64,000 nucleotides of DNA from SG8-41 sp963802355 (GTDB taxonomy: Bacteria; Pseudomonadota; Gammaproteobacteria; Burkholderiales; SG8-41): assembly GCA_963802355.1 (NCBI GenBank), contig CAWDIV010000021.1, forward strand, positions 372,001 through 436,000, in the 5' to 3' direction. Below the pieces are notes generated by a model. That model ran no database searches. It saw only the letters and a program-made list of their open reading frames with translations, and was not told where the DNA came from. Shown here in pieces: positions 1 through 9,746 of the stretch (positions are counted from its first letter, which is position 1; each line of letters opens with the position of its first letter). Both the position numbers and the translations under genes were made by a program.

Positions 1-976
<976 letters not shown>

Positions 977-987
977 CGCTCGCCCCA

Positions 988-1018
988 GAAATGTAGCGGG
1001 GCCGGTCCGCTACATTTC
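988..1018. promoter_or_regulatory. Perfect 12-bp inverted repeat in the leader of the FadB-like gene
   Basis: GAAATGTAGCGG at 988-999 and CCGCTACATTTC at 1007-1018 are exact reverse complements around the 7-nt loop GGCCGGT. In the minus-strand transcript the hairpin ends about a dozen bases before the start codon at 976, right beside the ribosome-binding site. It could be an operator or a structure affecting translation. A second palindrome, CGACCGGC-TC-GCCGGTCG, lies at 1099-1116 in the same spacer. No protein-coding gene is seen between 977 and 1214. Confidence 0.6.
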
Positions 1019-1214
1019 TTACTCATAACCAAAATGAGGTACATAAATCAGATCCTTATCGCATTCGATGGAAATGGATCTTCATCTCCTGCCGCATTCG
1101 ACCGGCTCGCCGGTCGTTCTAAGCCCGCGCGTTCAGCGTTCCTGATCGAGCAAGCGCTCCGTGAGCGCATCCTCCCATTAATTGTGACGGCGCGCGGGCT
1201 AAAGCGCCGCGCGC

Positions 1215-2864
1215 TTATTCGTCCCGGCCGTAGTGGATACGCCGGTAGGGCACGCTCGGCACCGATTTCGAGATGCGCAGGTCGACCATCATCGGGCCGG
1301 GCTTGGCCACGAATTCCTTCACGGCAGAGGTCAACTCGTCCATGGAGGTCGCCTTCTTACCCCGCCCGCCAAAGGCAACCCCGACCTTGCCCAGGTCCGG
1401 CGTAGTGATCTGGGAGCCTCTCGTTTCCATTTTGTGCGCGTCGAGCTTGTAGTACTCCGCGCCGAGCGCTTCATTGTTCATCACGACCACCAGCAACGGC
1501 ATGTCATAGCGAACGGCCGTCTCGAACTCCGCCAGGTGCATCATCACGCTGGCGTCGCCGTCGAGCAGCATGAGCGGCTTGCCCGTGGCCACGACCGCCC
1601 CCATCGCCGCTGGCAGCATCTGCCCGATGCAGCCGAAGAAGTGACCGCCCTGCACCAGGCCACGCCGGCGCGTCATCAGCATGCTGCAGAACGCCGAGGT
1701 CATGCCGCTGCCGGACATCAAGCCTATCTCCGGCGGCACGATCTGGTCGATGGCGATCACGGCCTCGCGCGGGTCGACGGTGCCCGGCTCGATCTCGAAC
1801 TCGGTGCGGTCCGCGTTGTGATTGACCAGCTTCGACTTCACGTCGGGCGTACGGTAACCGGTTCCCTTGACGCCGCGCGCGGCCAGCAGTTTCTCCATTT
1901 CTTCCACGCCGATCTTCGCGTCCGCCTGCACGTAAGCATCGGCGAACCTGGCGTTGCCCATCATGAGGTGCGCCTTCGAATCGATGTGCACGTAGCGGGC
2001 ATTGGGATACATGTAGCCGTTCTCGAGCGTGTGGCGGTTGAGGCTCGCTCCGACTCCGATCACGCAATCGGCTTCGTGACAAAGATGCATCGCCGTGCGC
2101 GAGCCGTACACCCCCGAGATGCCGCCGTGGTACTCGCTTTCGTTCAGGAAGGTTTTCGTCAACAGTGTCGTCATGATCAGCGCGCCGATACGCTCGCCGA
2201 GCTTCAATACGGCCTGTCCCGCGCCGGCCCACTGCGCGCCGCGACCGACGATGATCACCGGCTTCTTGGCGCCGGCGATGATATCGGCGGCGCGTTCCAG
2301 CGCTTTCGCATCCGGATGCACGGCCCCGCGCGTGAAGAACTCGGAGGACGGCTTGTACGGCTCGCCCTCATCCTCGAACTTCTTTTGCTGGATGTCCATC
2401 GGGCAGCTCAGCATGATCGGGCGGTTCTCGAGCTTCGCCAGGTAGAACGCCTTGCGCACGGCTTCGTCCGCAAGATCGGGCGAGAGCAGCTGGACAAATC
2501 CGCTTTCACATGCCGCGGCAAAGCGCGACTGGTCCAGGAACTGCGTATATTCCTCGTCCGTGCTCGGCGCCTCGCCACAGAAAGCGACGAGCGGCGATCC
2601 CGCGCGGCTGGCGGTCACCAGCGCCGTGGCGAGCTGCGTCACGCCCGGGCCGCAAGTCGCGGTGGCAACGCCCGGGGTGTGCGTGGTCCGCGCATAGCCG
2701 TCGGCCATACCCAGCCCCGCGCCCTCGTGACGGACTTCGTGTATTTTGACGCCCAGCCTGTCGAGCGCGTAGATCCAGTACATGTTGCCGTCGCCCATCA
2801 TGCCGAACGTAGCGTTGGTACCTTCCTCCTTGAATGCGTGGGCCAGTCTCTCGTACACCTTCAT
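1215..2864 (-). CDS. Thiamine-pyrophosphate-dependent enzyme, acetolactate-synthase-like
   Basis: This 549-residue protein has the three-domain layout of the acetolactate synthase/benzoylformate decarboxylase superfamily. The activating glutamate is seen in RHEGAGLGMADGYAR (about residue 46). The C-terminal TPP/Mg site is LDGD...MNNEA, the classical GDG-x(25)-NN pattern. The start at 2864 is chosen over an upstream in-frame ATG because AGGGGAG precedes it and the protein then begins where the family does (MKVYERLAHAF). It is followed downstream on the same strand by the FadB-like gene, 238 bp away. The substrate is not readable from sequence; it could be a 2-oxo acid decarboxylase or a carboligase. 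Confidence 0.85.
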   Translation of the reverse strand: MKVYERLAHAFKEEGTNATFGMMGDGNMYWIYALDRLGVKIHEVRHEGAGLGMADGYARTTHTPGVATATCGPGVTQLATALVTASRAGSPLVAFCGEAPSTDEEYTQFLDQSRFAAACESGFVQLLSPDLADEAVRKAFYLAKLENRPIMLSCPMDIQQKKFEDEGEPYKPSSEFFTRGAVHPDAKALERAADIIAGAKKPVIIVGRGAQWAGAGQAVLKLGERIGALIMTTLLTKTFLNESEYHGGISGVYGSRTAMHLCHEADCVIGVGASLNRHTLENGYMYPNARYVHIDSKAHLMMGNARFADAYVQADAKIGVEEMEKLLAARGVKGTGYRTPDVKSKLVNHNADRTEFEIEPGTVDPREAVIAIDQIVPPEIGLMSGSGMTSAFCSMLMTRRRGLVQGGHFFGCIGQMLPAAMGAVVATGKPLMLLDGDASVMMHLAEFETAVRYDMPLLVVVMNNEALGAEYYKLDAHKMETRGSQITTPDLGKVGVAFGGRGKKATSMDELTSAVKEFVAKPGPMMVDLRISKSVPSVPYRRIHYGRDE

Positions 2865-3053
2865 GTTTGCAGCTCCCCTCTTGAATTTGCTGTCAATGAA
2901 CAAAAGTCCGTAATGAACCAGGGGCCAGTCCCCCATACTCCCTAAAGGCCCGCATCTTTCATTCCGATTCGGGCTCTCGGGGTTTCGCCAAGCCCGCATG
3001 CCGCAGGCGCAACTACGCGCGATGCGGACAGCACGATGCCGGTTCCACGGCAG

Positions 3054-4343
3054 TCATGAAGCATGCGAGCTTTCCACTTTCTCGAAATCGATGCGCTCAA
3101 CCACGGGCAGGCCTTGGAGATGACGCCGCAGGCAGTCAAGGCCCATTTCCACCGCGCCCAGCCGCACCCAGTCGCGGCCGCCGACGATGCGGCTGCGCCG
3201 CGATGTCACGCCGCGCTCGGTTGCGATCGCCAGGCAGATGGTGCCTGCGAATTCGATACGATCCGCCCCTTCGTCGAGGTCGATCAGGACGGCCAGCGCG
3301 TGGGTCGAGGCAGTGCGACGCTGCGCCGCGCGCGCCACGGCTTCGGCCATCTCGCGAGAAATGGAGTTCTTCGTGGGAACGCCATCGAGCCCGACGGCGG
3401 CGCACACCTCGCCGAGGTCACGCGCCACGATGCCTCGATGAAACACTTTCTCGGCTCCCGGGAGGTGCGCGATGCGCGCCGCGATCTGCCCGCTCGTGAA
3501 GGTCTCAACGATGGAGAGCGACCCGTGACGGCTCGCAAGCTCCGCCAGCACCACCCCTTCAAGCGTCCGATCGTCTTCCGCCAGGATGAAGTTGCCGAGA
3601 CGCTTGCGCACTTCCCGCTCGACCGGCGCGAGTTTCGCGCGCACATCATCCATGTCGCTGCCACGCACGGTGAGCTTGGTCTCGAGCTGCGGGTAGTGCG
3701 CGCGGAAACCGAGCTTGACGCTGCCGTCGGGGGCGAGCGCTTCCACCCCCGCAAGCAACGAGTCGGCGTGCGATTCGCCTATCCCGTAGGAATGGAAACG
3801 CTTCAGATAGATCGCGGTCTGCTTGCCGCTCTTCGCGAGGAGGCGCGGAATGATCTGCTCCTCCAGCATGCGGCGCAGCTCGCGCGGGACGCCGGGCGTG
3901 AAAAAGAACCGTGCTTTGGCGATGTCGAGAGCGAAGCCGCAGGCCGTGCCGACGGGGTTGTCGAGGACCTCGGCGGTGGCGGGCAACATGGCCTGCTTCC
4001 TGTTGTTGGGCGGCATCACCCGGCTGCGCCGCTGGAAGTAGGATTCCATCCGCGCCAGCCATTCCTCGCTCAGGATAAGGTCGACGCCGGCGGCCTGGGC
4101 CGCGATTTCCTGCGACAGATCGTCTACCGTAGGCCCCAGCCCGCCATTGACGATCACCGCGTCGGCGCGCTGACCCGCCAGCTTGAAGGCCAGCAGCAGA
4201 CTGTCGCGATCGTCTCCGACCGTGGTCTCCCACTTTACCGAGAGCCCGAAATCCTCCAGCTTCTGGCTGATGTAGCTGAAGTTGGTATTGACGATCTTGC
4301 CGGTAAGCACCTCGTCACCGGTGCATATGACTTCGATACGCAT
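3054..4343 (-). CDS. cinA: CinA-family protein (MoaB/MogA-like domain plus NMN-amidohydrolase-like C-terminal domain)
   Basis: The 429-residue protein begins MRIEVICTGDEVLTGKIVNTN, the hallmark of the CinA N-terminal molybdopterin-binding-like (COG1058) domain, with the GGLGPTVDDLS motif near residue 67. The C-terminal part from about 265 has the length and pattern of the CinA/PncC domain, which deamidates nicotinamide mononucleotide. However, the usual AES-x-TGG signature reads VETFTSG here, so the active-site loop is altered and the deamidase activity is doubtful. The N-terminal domain in this family is linked to ADP-ribose pyrophosphatase activity. The gene stands alone between the TPP enzyme (189-bp spacer, nothing recognised) and the small membrane ORFs. 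Confidence 0.85.
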   Translation of the reverse strand: MRIEVICTGDEVLTGKIVNTNFSYISQKLEDFGLSVKWETTVGDDRDSLLLAFKLAGQRADAVIVNGGLGPTVDDLSQEIAAQAAGVDLILSEEWLARMESYFQRRSRVMPPNNRKQAMLPATAEVLDNPVGTACGFALDIAKARFFFTPGVPRELRRMLEEQIIPRLLAKSGKQTAIYLKRFHSYGIGESHADSLLAGVEALAPDGSVKLGFRAHYPQLETKLTVRGSDMDDVRAKLAPVEREVRKRLGNFILAEDDRTLEGVVLAELASRHGSLSIVETFTSGQIAARIAHLPGAEKVFHRGIVARDLGEVCAAVGLDGVPTKNSISREMAEAVARAAQRRTASTHALAVLIDLDEGADRIEFAGTICLAIATERGVTSRRSRIVGGRDWVRLGAVEMGLDCLRRHLQGLPVVERIDFEKVESSHAS

Positions 4344-4422
4344 GAGCTATCCACGAATCATAGCGCGTCCTGCAGCCGTCGCGTTGGAGCGGGTCCGAGG
4401 CGCGGACTCGGATTGCACCTGC

Positions 4423-4449
4423 CAGGCAAACGGCGCAATTGGACTCGAA
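4423..4449. repeat. 27-bp dispersed repeat, copy 1 (partner at 54426-54452)
   Basis: A 27-bp stretch beginning CAGGCAAACGGC and ending TCGAA matches 54426-54452 with two substitutions. Both copies lie in long non-coding spacers. The surrounding spacer (4344-4595) has no gene that can be supported. Confidence 0.5.
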
Positions 4450-4595
4450 TACCTGAATTCGGCCCCCCGCTCGTGTACTTATTAAGGGCCAAAACAGGTC
4501 TTTTCACCCTGCCGGGACGAGCCCCCCCGAGGAATTCCAGAATACCTTCCGGGTGGAAGTTCAGAAATGGGCGACGCTGGCGAAAGAGATAGGAG

Positions 4596-4700
4596 TCAAG
4601 CCTGAGTACGCGTCGCTGCGATAAAAATCCATCCGATGGCCAGGGGAACGAGAACGGCCAGCAACCAGGAAAACGTAAAACCAGCCACTACGAATCCCAC
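4596..4700 (-). CDS. Possible small membrane peptide (34 aa), second of an overlapping pair
   Basis: A GTG-started frame encodes 34 residues with one strongly hydrophobic segment (FTFSWLLAVLVPLAIGWIF) and a short charged tail. It overlaps the end of the next small frame (4688-4768) by 13 bases in a different reading frame. It may be a real overlapping gene, or the second half of one two-helix protein split by a frameshift. No family is recognised. Confidence 0.3.
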   Translation of the reverse strand: MGFVVAGFTFSWLLAVLVPLAIGWIFIAATRTQA

Positions 4701-4768
4701 TCGAAGAACAGGCCCCAAGCCACGATGGCGAGCATGACCAATCCCAGAGCAAGTGCCACTTTCTTCAT
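4688..4768 (-). CDS. Possible small membrane peptide (26 aa), first of an overlapping pair
   Basis: An ATG-started frame encodes 26 residues: two lysines, then a hydrophobic run (VALALGLVMLAIVAWGLFF) that would make a single transmembrane helix, then a short acidic end. A GGAG lies about 13 bases upstream. It is too short for homology-based support; the evidence is only the start, the helix pattern and the coupling to 4596-4700. Confidence 0.33.
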   Translation of the reverse strand: MKKVALALGLVMLAIVAWGLFFEWDS

Positions 4769-4827
4769 ATTTTTTTGCTGCGACTCCGGCCTGGACTCCC
4801 GACGTGGGATCCGACCGGCAAGACCAA

Positions 4828-5355
4828 TCAGTCGGCCGACAGCCGCGCAACCATCTGGTCGCGTGCTTTTCCGCCCCACTCCAGCACCTCCACCTTCACC
4901 CAAGTCTTGCCTTTCTTGCGGAATCCGAGCCGGGTGGCTGCCTGCTCCGACAAATCGATGATCACCCCGCGCTTTTGCATTTTCGGCGCGGGCCCCCTAT
5001 CGTTGATCCGGATCTCTTCCGAGCGCCCATTGCTCAAGTTCGTCACCTTCACGCGGGTGCCCAACGGGTAGGTCGGATGGGCTGCCACCATGTCCGTCTT
5101 GTCGAACGGCTCGCCGCTTGCTGTTTTCCGCCCGTGCAGGCCTTTGCCATAGTAAGAGGCCATACCCGTGCGCGTGCCCTTGGCCTGCTTGCCCTTTGAC
5201 TGCTCACCCTTCGGTTTCGTGTCCTTCTGCTGCGCACTGGCGTGCATATCCGTGCCCGGACGGGACGCCATGGCTGGAGCATCCGCCCACGCGAAAATCG
5301 ACGCGATCAGCACCAGGGTGGGGAAAACGGGCTTGCGCTCCACTTGAATTACCAT
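4828..5355 (-). CDS. RlpA-like septal-ring lytic transglycosylase family protein (double-psi beta-barrel)
   Basis: The 175-residue protein has an N-terminal signal sequence (hydrophobic PVFPTLVLIASIFAWADA), a low-complexity lysine-rich linker, and a double-psi beta-barrel domain from about residue 65. The barrel shows the RlpA signatures GMASYYGKGLHGRKTASGE, HPTYPLGTRVKVTNL and INDRGP. Proteins of this family act in the periplasm on peptidoglycan glycan strands, often denuded ones at the septum. It lacks the C-terminal SPOR domain of full RlpA. It is transcribed away from prfC; the two starts are separated by 86 bp that contain a perfect 16-bp palindrome. Confidence 0.85.
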   Translation of the reverse strand: MVIQVERKPVFPTLVLIASIFAWADAPAMASRPGTDMHASAQQKDTKPKGEQSKGKQAKGTRTGMASYYGKGLHGRKTASGEPFDKTDMVAAHPTYPLGTRVKVTNLSNGRSEEIRINDRGPAPKMQKRGVIIDLSEQAATRLGFRKKGKTWVKVEVLEWGGKARDQMVARLSAD

Positions 5356-5365
5356 TTACATCCTG

Positions 5366-5393
5366 TTGATTTGTCGCGACAAATGACTTATCA
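5366..5393 (+). promoter_or_regulatory. Candidate prfC promoter containing a 16-bp perfect palindrome
   Basis: ATTTGTCGCGACAAAT at 5369-5384 is a perfect palindrome in the divergent spacer between the RlpA-like gene and prfC. TTGATT (5366-5371) and TTATCA (5388-5393) spaced by 16 bases could be the -35 and -10 of a prfC promoter, with the palindrome lying between them. The TTGTC...GACAA halves resemble the GntR-type operator seen at 7552-7562. This is an inference from pattern only. Confidence 0.4.
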
Positions 5394-5441
5394 TGCGCGC
5401 CGCACAACGACCGCGCGATTCCAGAGTCATATAGAGCAGAC

Positions 5442-7052
<1,611 letters not shown>

Positions 7053-7069
7053 GGTTTTTCAGAGGTTTC

Positions 7070-7375
7070 CTAACCGCCTGCCGCTTTGCGCAGCCTGCGG
7101 GCGGGAAGCACGCCTCTCTTGCCGTTATCGAGATTCACGTCGTCCCGGACACAGTTCTTGTCTCCGGGCGTCCAGTTCGCGCACCACCCTTCGATCTCCT
7201 GCCGGGTCACTCTCGCTTCAGCGACTGCATGATCGGTGCCGATGCCGGACTTCGATATGACAGTCGGGGCCCAGTGCTTGCTCCCCAGTGAAAGCCATTC
7301 GGTCTGCGCAGCACCCATCGCCGCACCTGCAAGCACGGCTGCCGCAACCGATACCAATGACCTGACGATTTTCAT
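7070..7375 (-). CDS. Small secreted protein of unknown function
   Basis: The 101-residue product starts with a typical signal peptide (MKIVRSLVSVAAAVLAGAAMGAAQ, positively charged then hydrophobic, AxA-like cleavage). The mature part has two cysteines (WCANW and NCVRDD) that could form a disulphide, and a basic C-terminus. AGGGGAAAGG precedes the ATG at 7375. No family is recognised. It converges on prfC and diverges from the GntR regulator. Confidence 0.6.
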   Translation of the reverse strand: MKIVRSLVSVAAAVLAGAAMGAAQTEWLSLGSKHWAPTVISKSGIGTDHAVAEARVTRQEIEGWCANWTPGDKNCVRDDVNLDNGKRGVLPARRLRKAAGG

Positions 7376-7513
7376 GGCCTTTCCCCTAATGCAAAACTGC
7401 CCGCAGACTTGTAACAGAGCGGAAGAAAAGATTCTATATTGGTCCTCGCTAGAGGGTGCCGTTAGCCCGCGGGCGGTGTTGCGTAAAGAGTGTGAGGGAA
7501 CAATGTCCCACAC

Positions 7514-7562
7514 TTGACAAGCTCGCCACCCGACCGTAATAATTTGTCAGGTTGTCTGACAA
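7514..7562 (+). promoter_or_regulatory. Consensus sigma-70-type promoter overlapped by a GntR/FCD operator
   Basis: TTGACA (7514-7519) and TAATAA (7537-7542) are separated by exactly 17 bases, a near-ideal promoter. Immediately downstream, at the expected transcription start, lies TTGTCAG-GTTGT-CTGACAA (7544-7562). Its right part, TTGTCTGACAA (7552-7562), fits the TnGTnnnACnA consensus known for FCD-type GntR regulators. The regulator gene starts 15 bases later, so autorepression relieved by a small carboxylate is likely. The operator probably controls the regulator and the MFS gene, and perhaps glcDEF further on. Confidence 0.75.
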
Positions 7563-7576
7563 CTGGAATCGTAGCC

Positions 7577-8281
7577 ATGAGTGCGCCTTCCCAAATCGCT
7601 CGTCCCGTCCGCCTGAGCGACGAGGTCAGCCGCGCCCTTGAGCAGCGAATACGGTCGACCGAGTATCGTCCCGGCAGCCAGCTGCCCACTGAGAAGCAAT
7701 TGGCCGAAACCTTCGGGGTGAGCCGCGCCGTGGTGCGCGAGGCCGTCGCGCGCCTGAAGGCGGAAGGCTACGTCGAGACGCGACAGGGCGCGGGTGCGTA
7801 CGTGTCCATCCGGCCTGGGCTGTCGAGCTTCAAGCTGATCGCGGGAAACGGCCAGGCCGGGAACGACGTCGGGCACGTGTTCGAGCTGCGGGCGGCGGTT
7901 GAAACCACGGCTGCCGGGCTTGCTGCGGAGCGGCATACGCCGGAGGACCTGAAGGCGATGCGCCGCGAGCTCGACCGCATGAGCAGTGCGATCCGCACCG
8001 CAGCGGACGGGACCAACGCCGACGACGCGTTCCACCGCGCCGTTGCCGCAGCCAGCCACAATCCGTATATCCAGCGTTTCGTCGAATTCCTCGGTCACCA
8101 TCTCTCTGATAGCCGCCGGCCGACATGGAGCGAGGCCGGGCGTGCGGCAGGCAAGCCGCACGCCGCTCAGGACGAGCACGAGCGGCTCTACGCCGCGATC
8201 GCTCGCGGGAGCGCGCGCGCCGCCCGCGCAGCCGCGATTACGCACCTGCGCAATTCGGCAAGGAGGCTCGGGATCAAATGA
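7577..8281 (+). CDS. GntR-family (FadR/FCD subfamily) transcriptional regulator
   Basis: The 234-residue protein has an N-terminal winged helix (LPTEKQLAETFGVSRAVVREAVARLKAEGYVETRQGAGAYV) and a C-terminal all-helical FCD ligand domain with the metal-binding histidine pattern (DAFHRAVAAASHN, then DEHERLYAAI). FCD regulators respond to carboxylates such as glycolate, lactate or pyruvate. The ATG at 7577 is preferred over the in-frame upstream start at 7514, because the promoter and operator lie in between. It is followed after 9 bp by an MFS transporter and then glcDEF, which suggests a GlcC-like role. Confidence 0.88.
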   Translation: MSAPSQIARPVRLSDEVSRALEQRIRSTEYRPGSQLPTEKQLAETFGVSRAVVREAVARLKAEGYVETRQGAGAYVSIRPGLSSFKLIAGNGQAGNDVGHVFELRAAVETTAAGLAAERHTPEDLKAMRRELDRMSSAIRTAADGTNADDAFHRAVAAASHNPYIQRFVEFLGHHLSDSRRPTWSEAGRAAGKPHAAQDEHERLYAAIARGSARAARAAAITHLRNSARRLGIK

Positions 8282-8290
8282 ACGCCACCC

Positions 8291-9496
8291 GTGACTGGCG
8301 CACGCCGGTGGTCGGTACTGGTGTGCGGCGGTCTCCTGCTCTCGCTGGGGATGGGCATCCGCCACGGCTTCGGCCTTTTCCTGCAGCCGATGACGATGGA
8401 CCTCGGATGGGGGCGCGAGACCTTCGCCTTCGCACTGGCCCTGCAGAATCTGCTGTGGGGCGCGGCGCAGCCCATAACCGGGATGATCGCGGACCGCTAC
8501 GGCGCCGGCCGGGTGCTCGTTGCCGGTACTGCGTTATATGTCGCGGGCCTCATATTCATGGCGCTGTCGCAAACCGGGCTCGGTTTGACGTTGAGCGCGG
8601 GCCTCCTGATCGGACTCGGCCTCTCCGGCACCACATTCAGCATCATTTTTGGCGTCGTCGGACGCGCTTTCCCGCCGGAGAAACGCAGCATGGCGCTCGG
8701 CATTGTGGCCGCGGCGGGCTCATTCGGGCAATTCGCAATGCTGCCGCTGGAACAGACTCTCATCAGCAACTTCGGATGGTTCGACGCTCTGCTGATCATA
8801 GCGGTCATCGCCACGCTCATGGCGCCGCTCGCGGTCGGTCTGGTCGAGCGGCGCGCCGCCCCTGCCTCCGGCGTAGTCCGCCAATCCACCCGGGATGCAA
8901 TCAAAGAGGCGATGAGCCATCGCGGCTTTGTGCTCCTGACCTTGGGATTTTTCGTGTGCGGCTTCCAGGTCATCTTCATCGGCGTGCACCTTCCGGCGTT
9001 CCTCCTGGATCGCGGCCTGTCGCCGCAAACCGGCATGATGGCGCTTGCGCTGATCGGCTTCTTCAACATCATCGGCACCTACATCGGCGGGTGGCTAGGC
9101 GGCAGGGTCAGCAAGAAGTACGTGCTTTCCGCCCTTTACCTGGGCCGAAGCATCGTGATCACGGTGTTCCTGCTGCTGCCCATCACGCCGCTTTCCGTCT
9201 ATGTCTTCGCGGCGGCAATCGGATTGTTGTGGCTGGCGACGGTGCCGCTTACGAACGGACTGGTCGCGCAGATCTTCGGCGTACAATATCTTTCCATGCT
9301 CGCCGGCTTCGTCTTCTTCAGCCACCAGATCGGCAGCTTTCTCGGGGTGTGGCTCGGCGGATTCATGTTCGACCGGACCGGCTCGTACAATCTGGTCTGG
9401 GTAATCGCCATCGCTCTCGGCATCGTGGCGTCGATCCTGAATCTGCCGATAGACGAACGCGAGGTCCGGCGCGCCCCGAAACCCGCGGCTGCGTGA
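8291..9496 (+). CDS. Major facilitator superfamily transporter (OFA / monocarboxylate-porter-like)
   Basis: The 401-residue protein begins at a GTG and shows twelve hydrophobic segments with the MFS loop motif MIADRYGAGRVL between helices 2 and 3. The N-terminal LLLSLGMGIRHGFGLFLQPMTMDLGW resembles oxalate/formate antiporter-like and monocarboxylate porter-like carriers. It is 9 bp downstream of the GntR regulator, so the two form an operon. A glycolate or other small carboxylate substrate is inferred from the neighbouring glcDEF genes, not shown by the sequence. Confidence 0.85.
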   Translation: MTGARRWSVLVCGGLLLSLGMGIRHGFGLFLQPMTMDLGWGRETFAFALALQNLLWGAAQPITGMIADRYGAGRVLVAGTALYVAGLIFMALSQTGLGLTLSAGLLIGLGLSGTTFSIIFGVVGRAFPPEKRSMALGIVAAAGSFGQFAMLPLEQTLISNFGWFDALLIIAVIATLMAPLAVGLVERRAAPASGVVRQSTRDAIKEAMSHRGFVLLTLGFFVCGFQVIFIGVHLPAFLLDRGLSPQTGMMALALIGFFNIIGTYIGGWLGGRVSKKYVLSALYLGRSIVITVFLLLPITPLSVYVFAAAIGLLWLATVPLTNGLVAQIFGVQYLSMLAGFVFFSHQIGSFLGVWLGGFMFDRTGSYNLVWVIAIALGIVASILNLPIDEREVRRAPKPAAA

Positions 9497-9511
9497 ACAA
9501 GCCATTGCATT

Positions 9512-9720
9512 AGCCACAGATAAACACAGATACACACGGATAAGACCAACCCAGGAACAGCAAGCCATTGGGCCGCAGATAAACGCAGATAAACGCGAAT
9601 GGGATCACCCAAGAACAGTGCTCTTGACCTCGAATTATGAAATCTGTGCTTATCTGTGTGTATCTGTGGCTCGAAAGTTTTGAGGAATTCCTCTGCGTGT
9701 ATCTGCGTTTATCTGCGGCT
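9512..9720. repeat. Mirrored ATCTGTG / ATCTGCG short-unit repeat block between the MFS gene and glcD
   Basis: Units of about 9-10 bp occur in two flavours. AGCCACAGAT...CGGATAAG (9512-9544) is inversely repeated by CTTATCTGTG...GTGGCT (9649-9671). GCCGCAGAT...ACGCGAAT (9572-9600) is inversely repeated by GCGTGTATCTGCG...GCGGCT (9691-9720). The arms are interleaved as A-B-A'-B', so two alternative long hairpins can form. The same units recur at 23395, 25176 and 28226. The block fills the spacer before glcD. Confidence 0.75.
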
Positions 9721-9746
9721 GAATGCTTTGCTCTGAGAGTAGCTTT

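Noticed and set aside
9512..9720. Possible CRISPR array because of regularly repeated short units.
   Set aside because: Units are 9-10 bp, contiguous and mirrored; there are no 25-40 bp repeats separated by unique spacers, and no cas genes.
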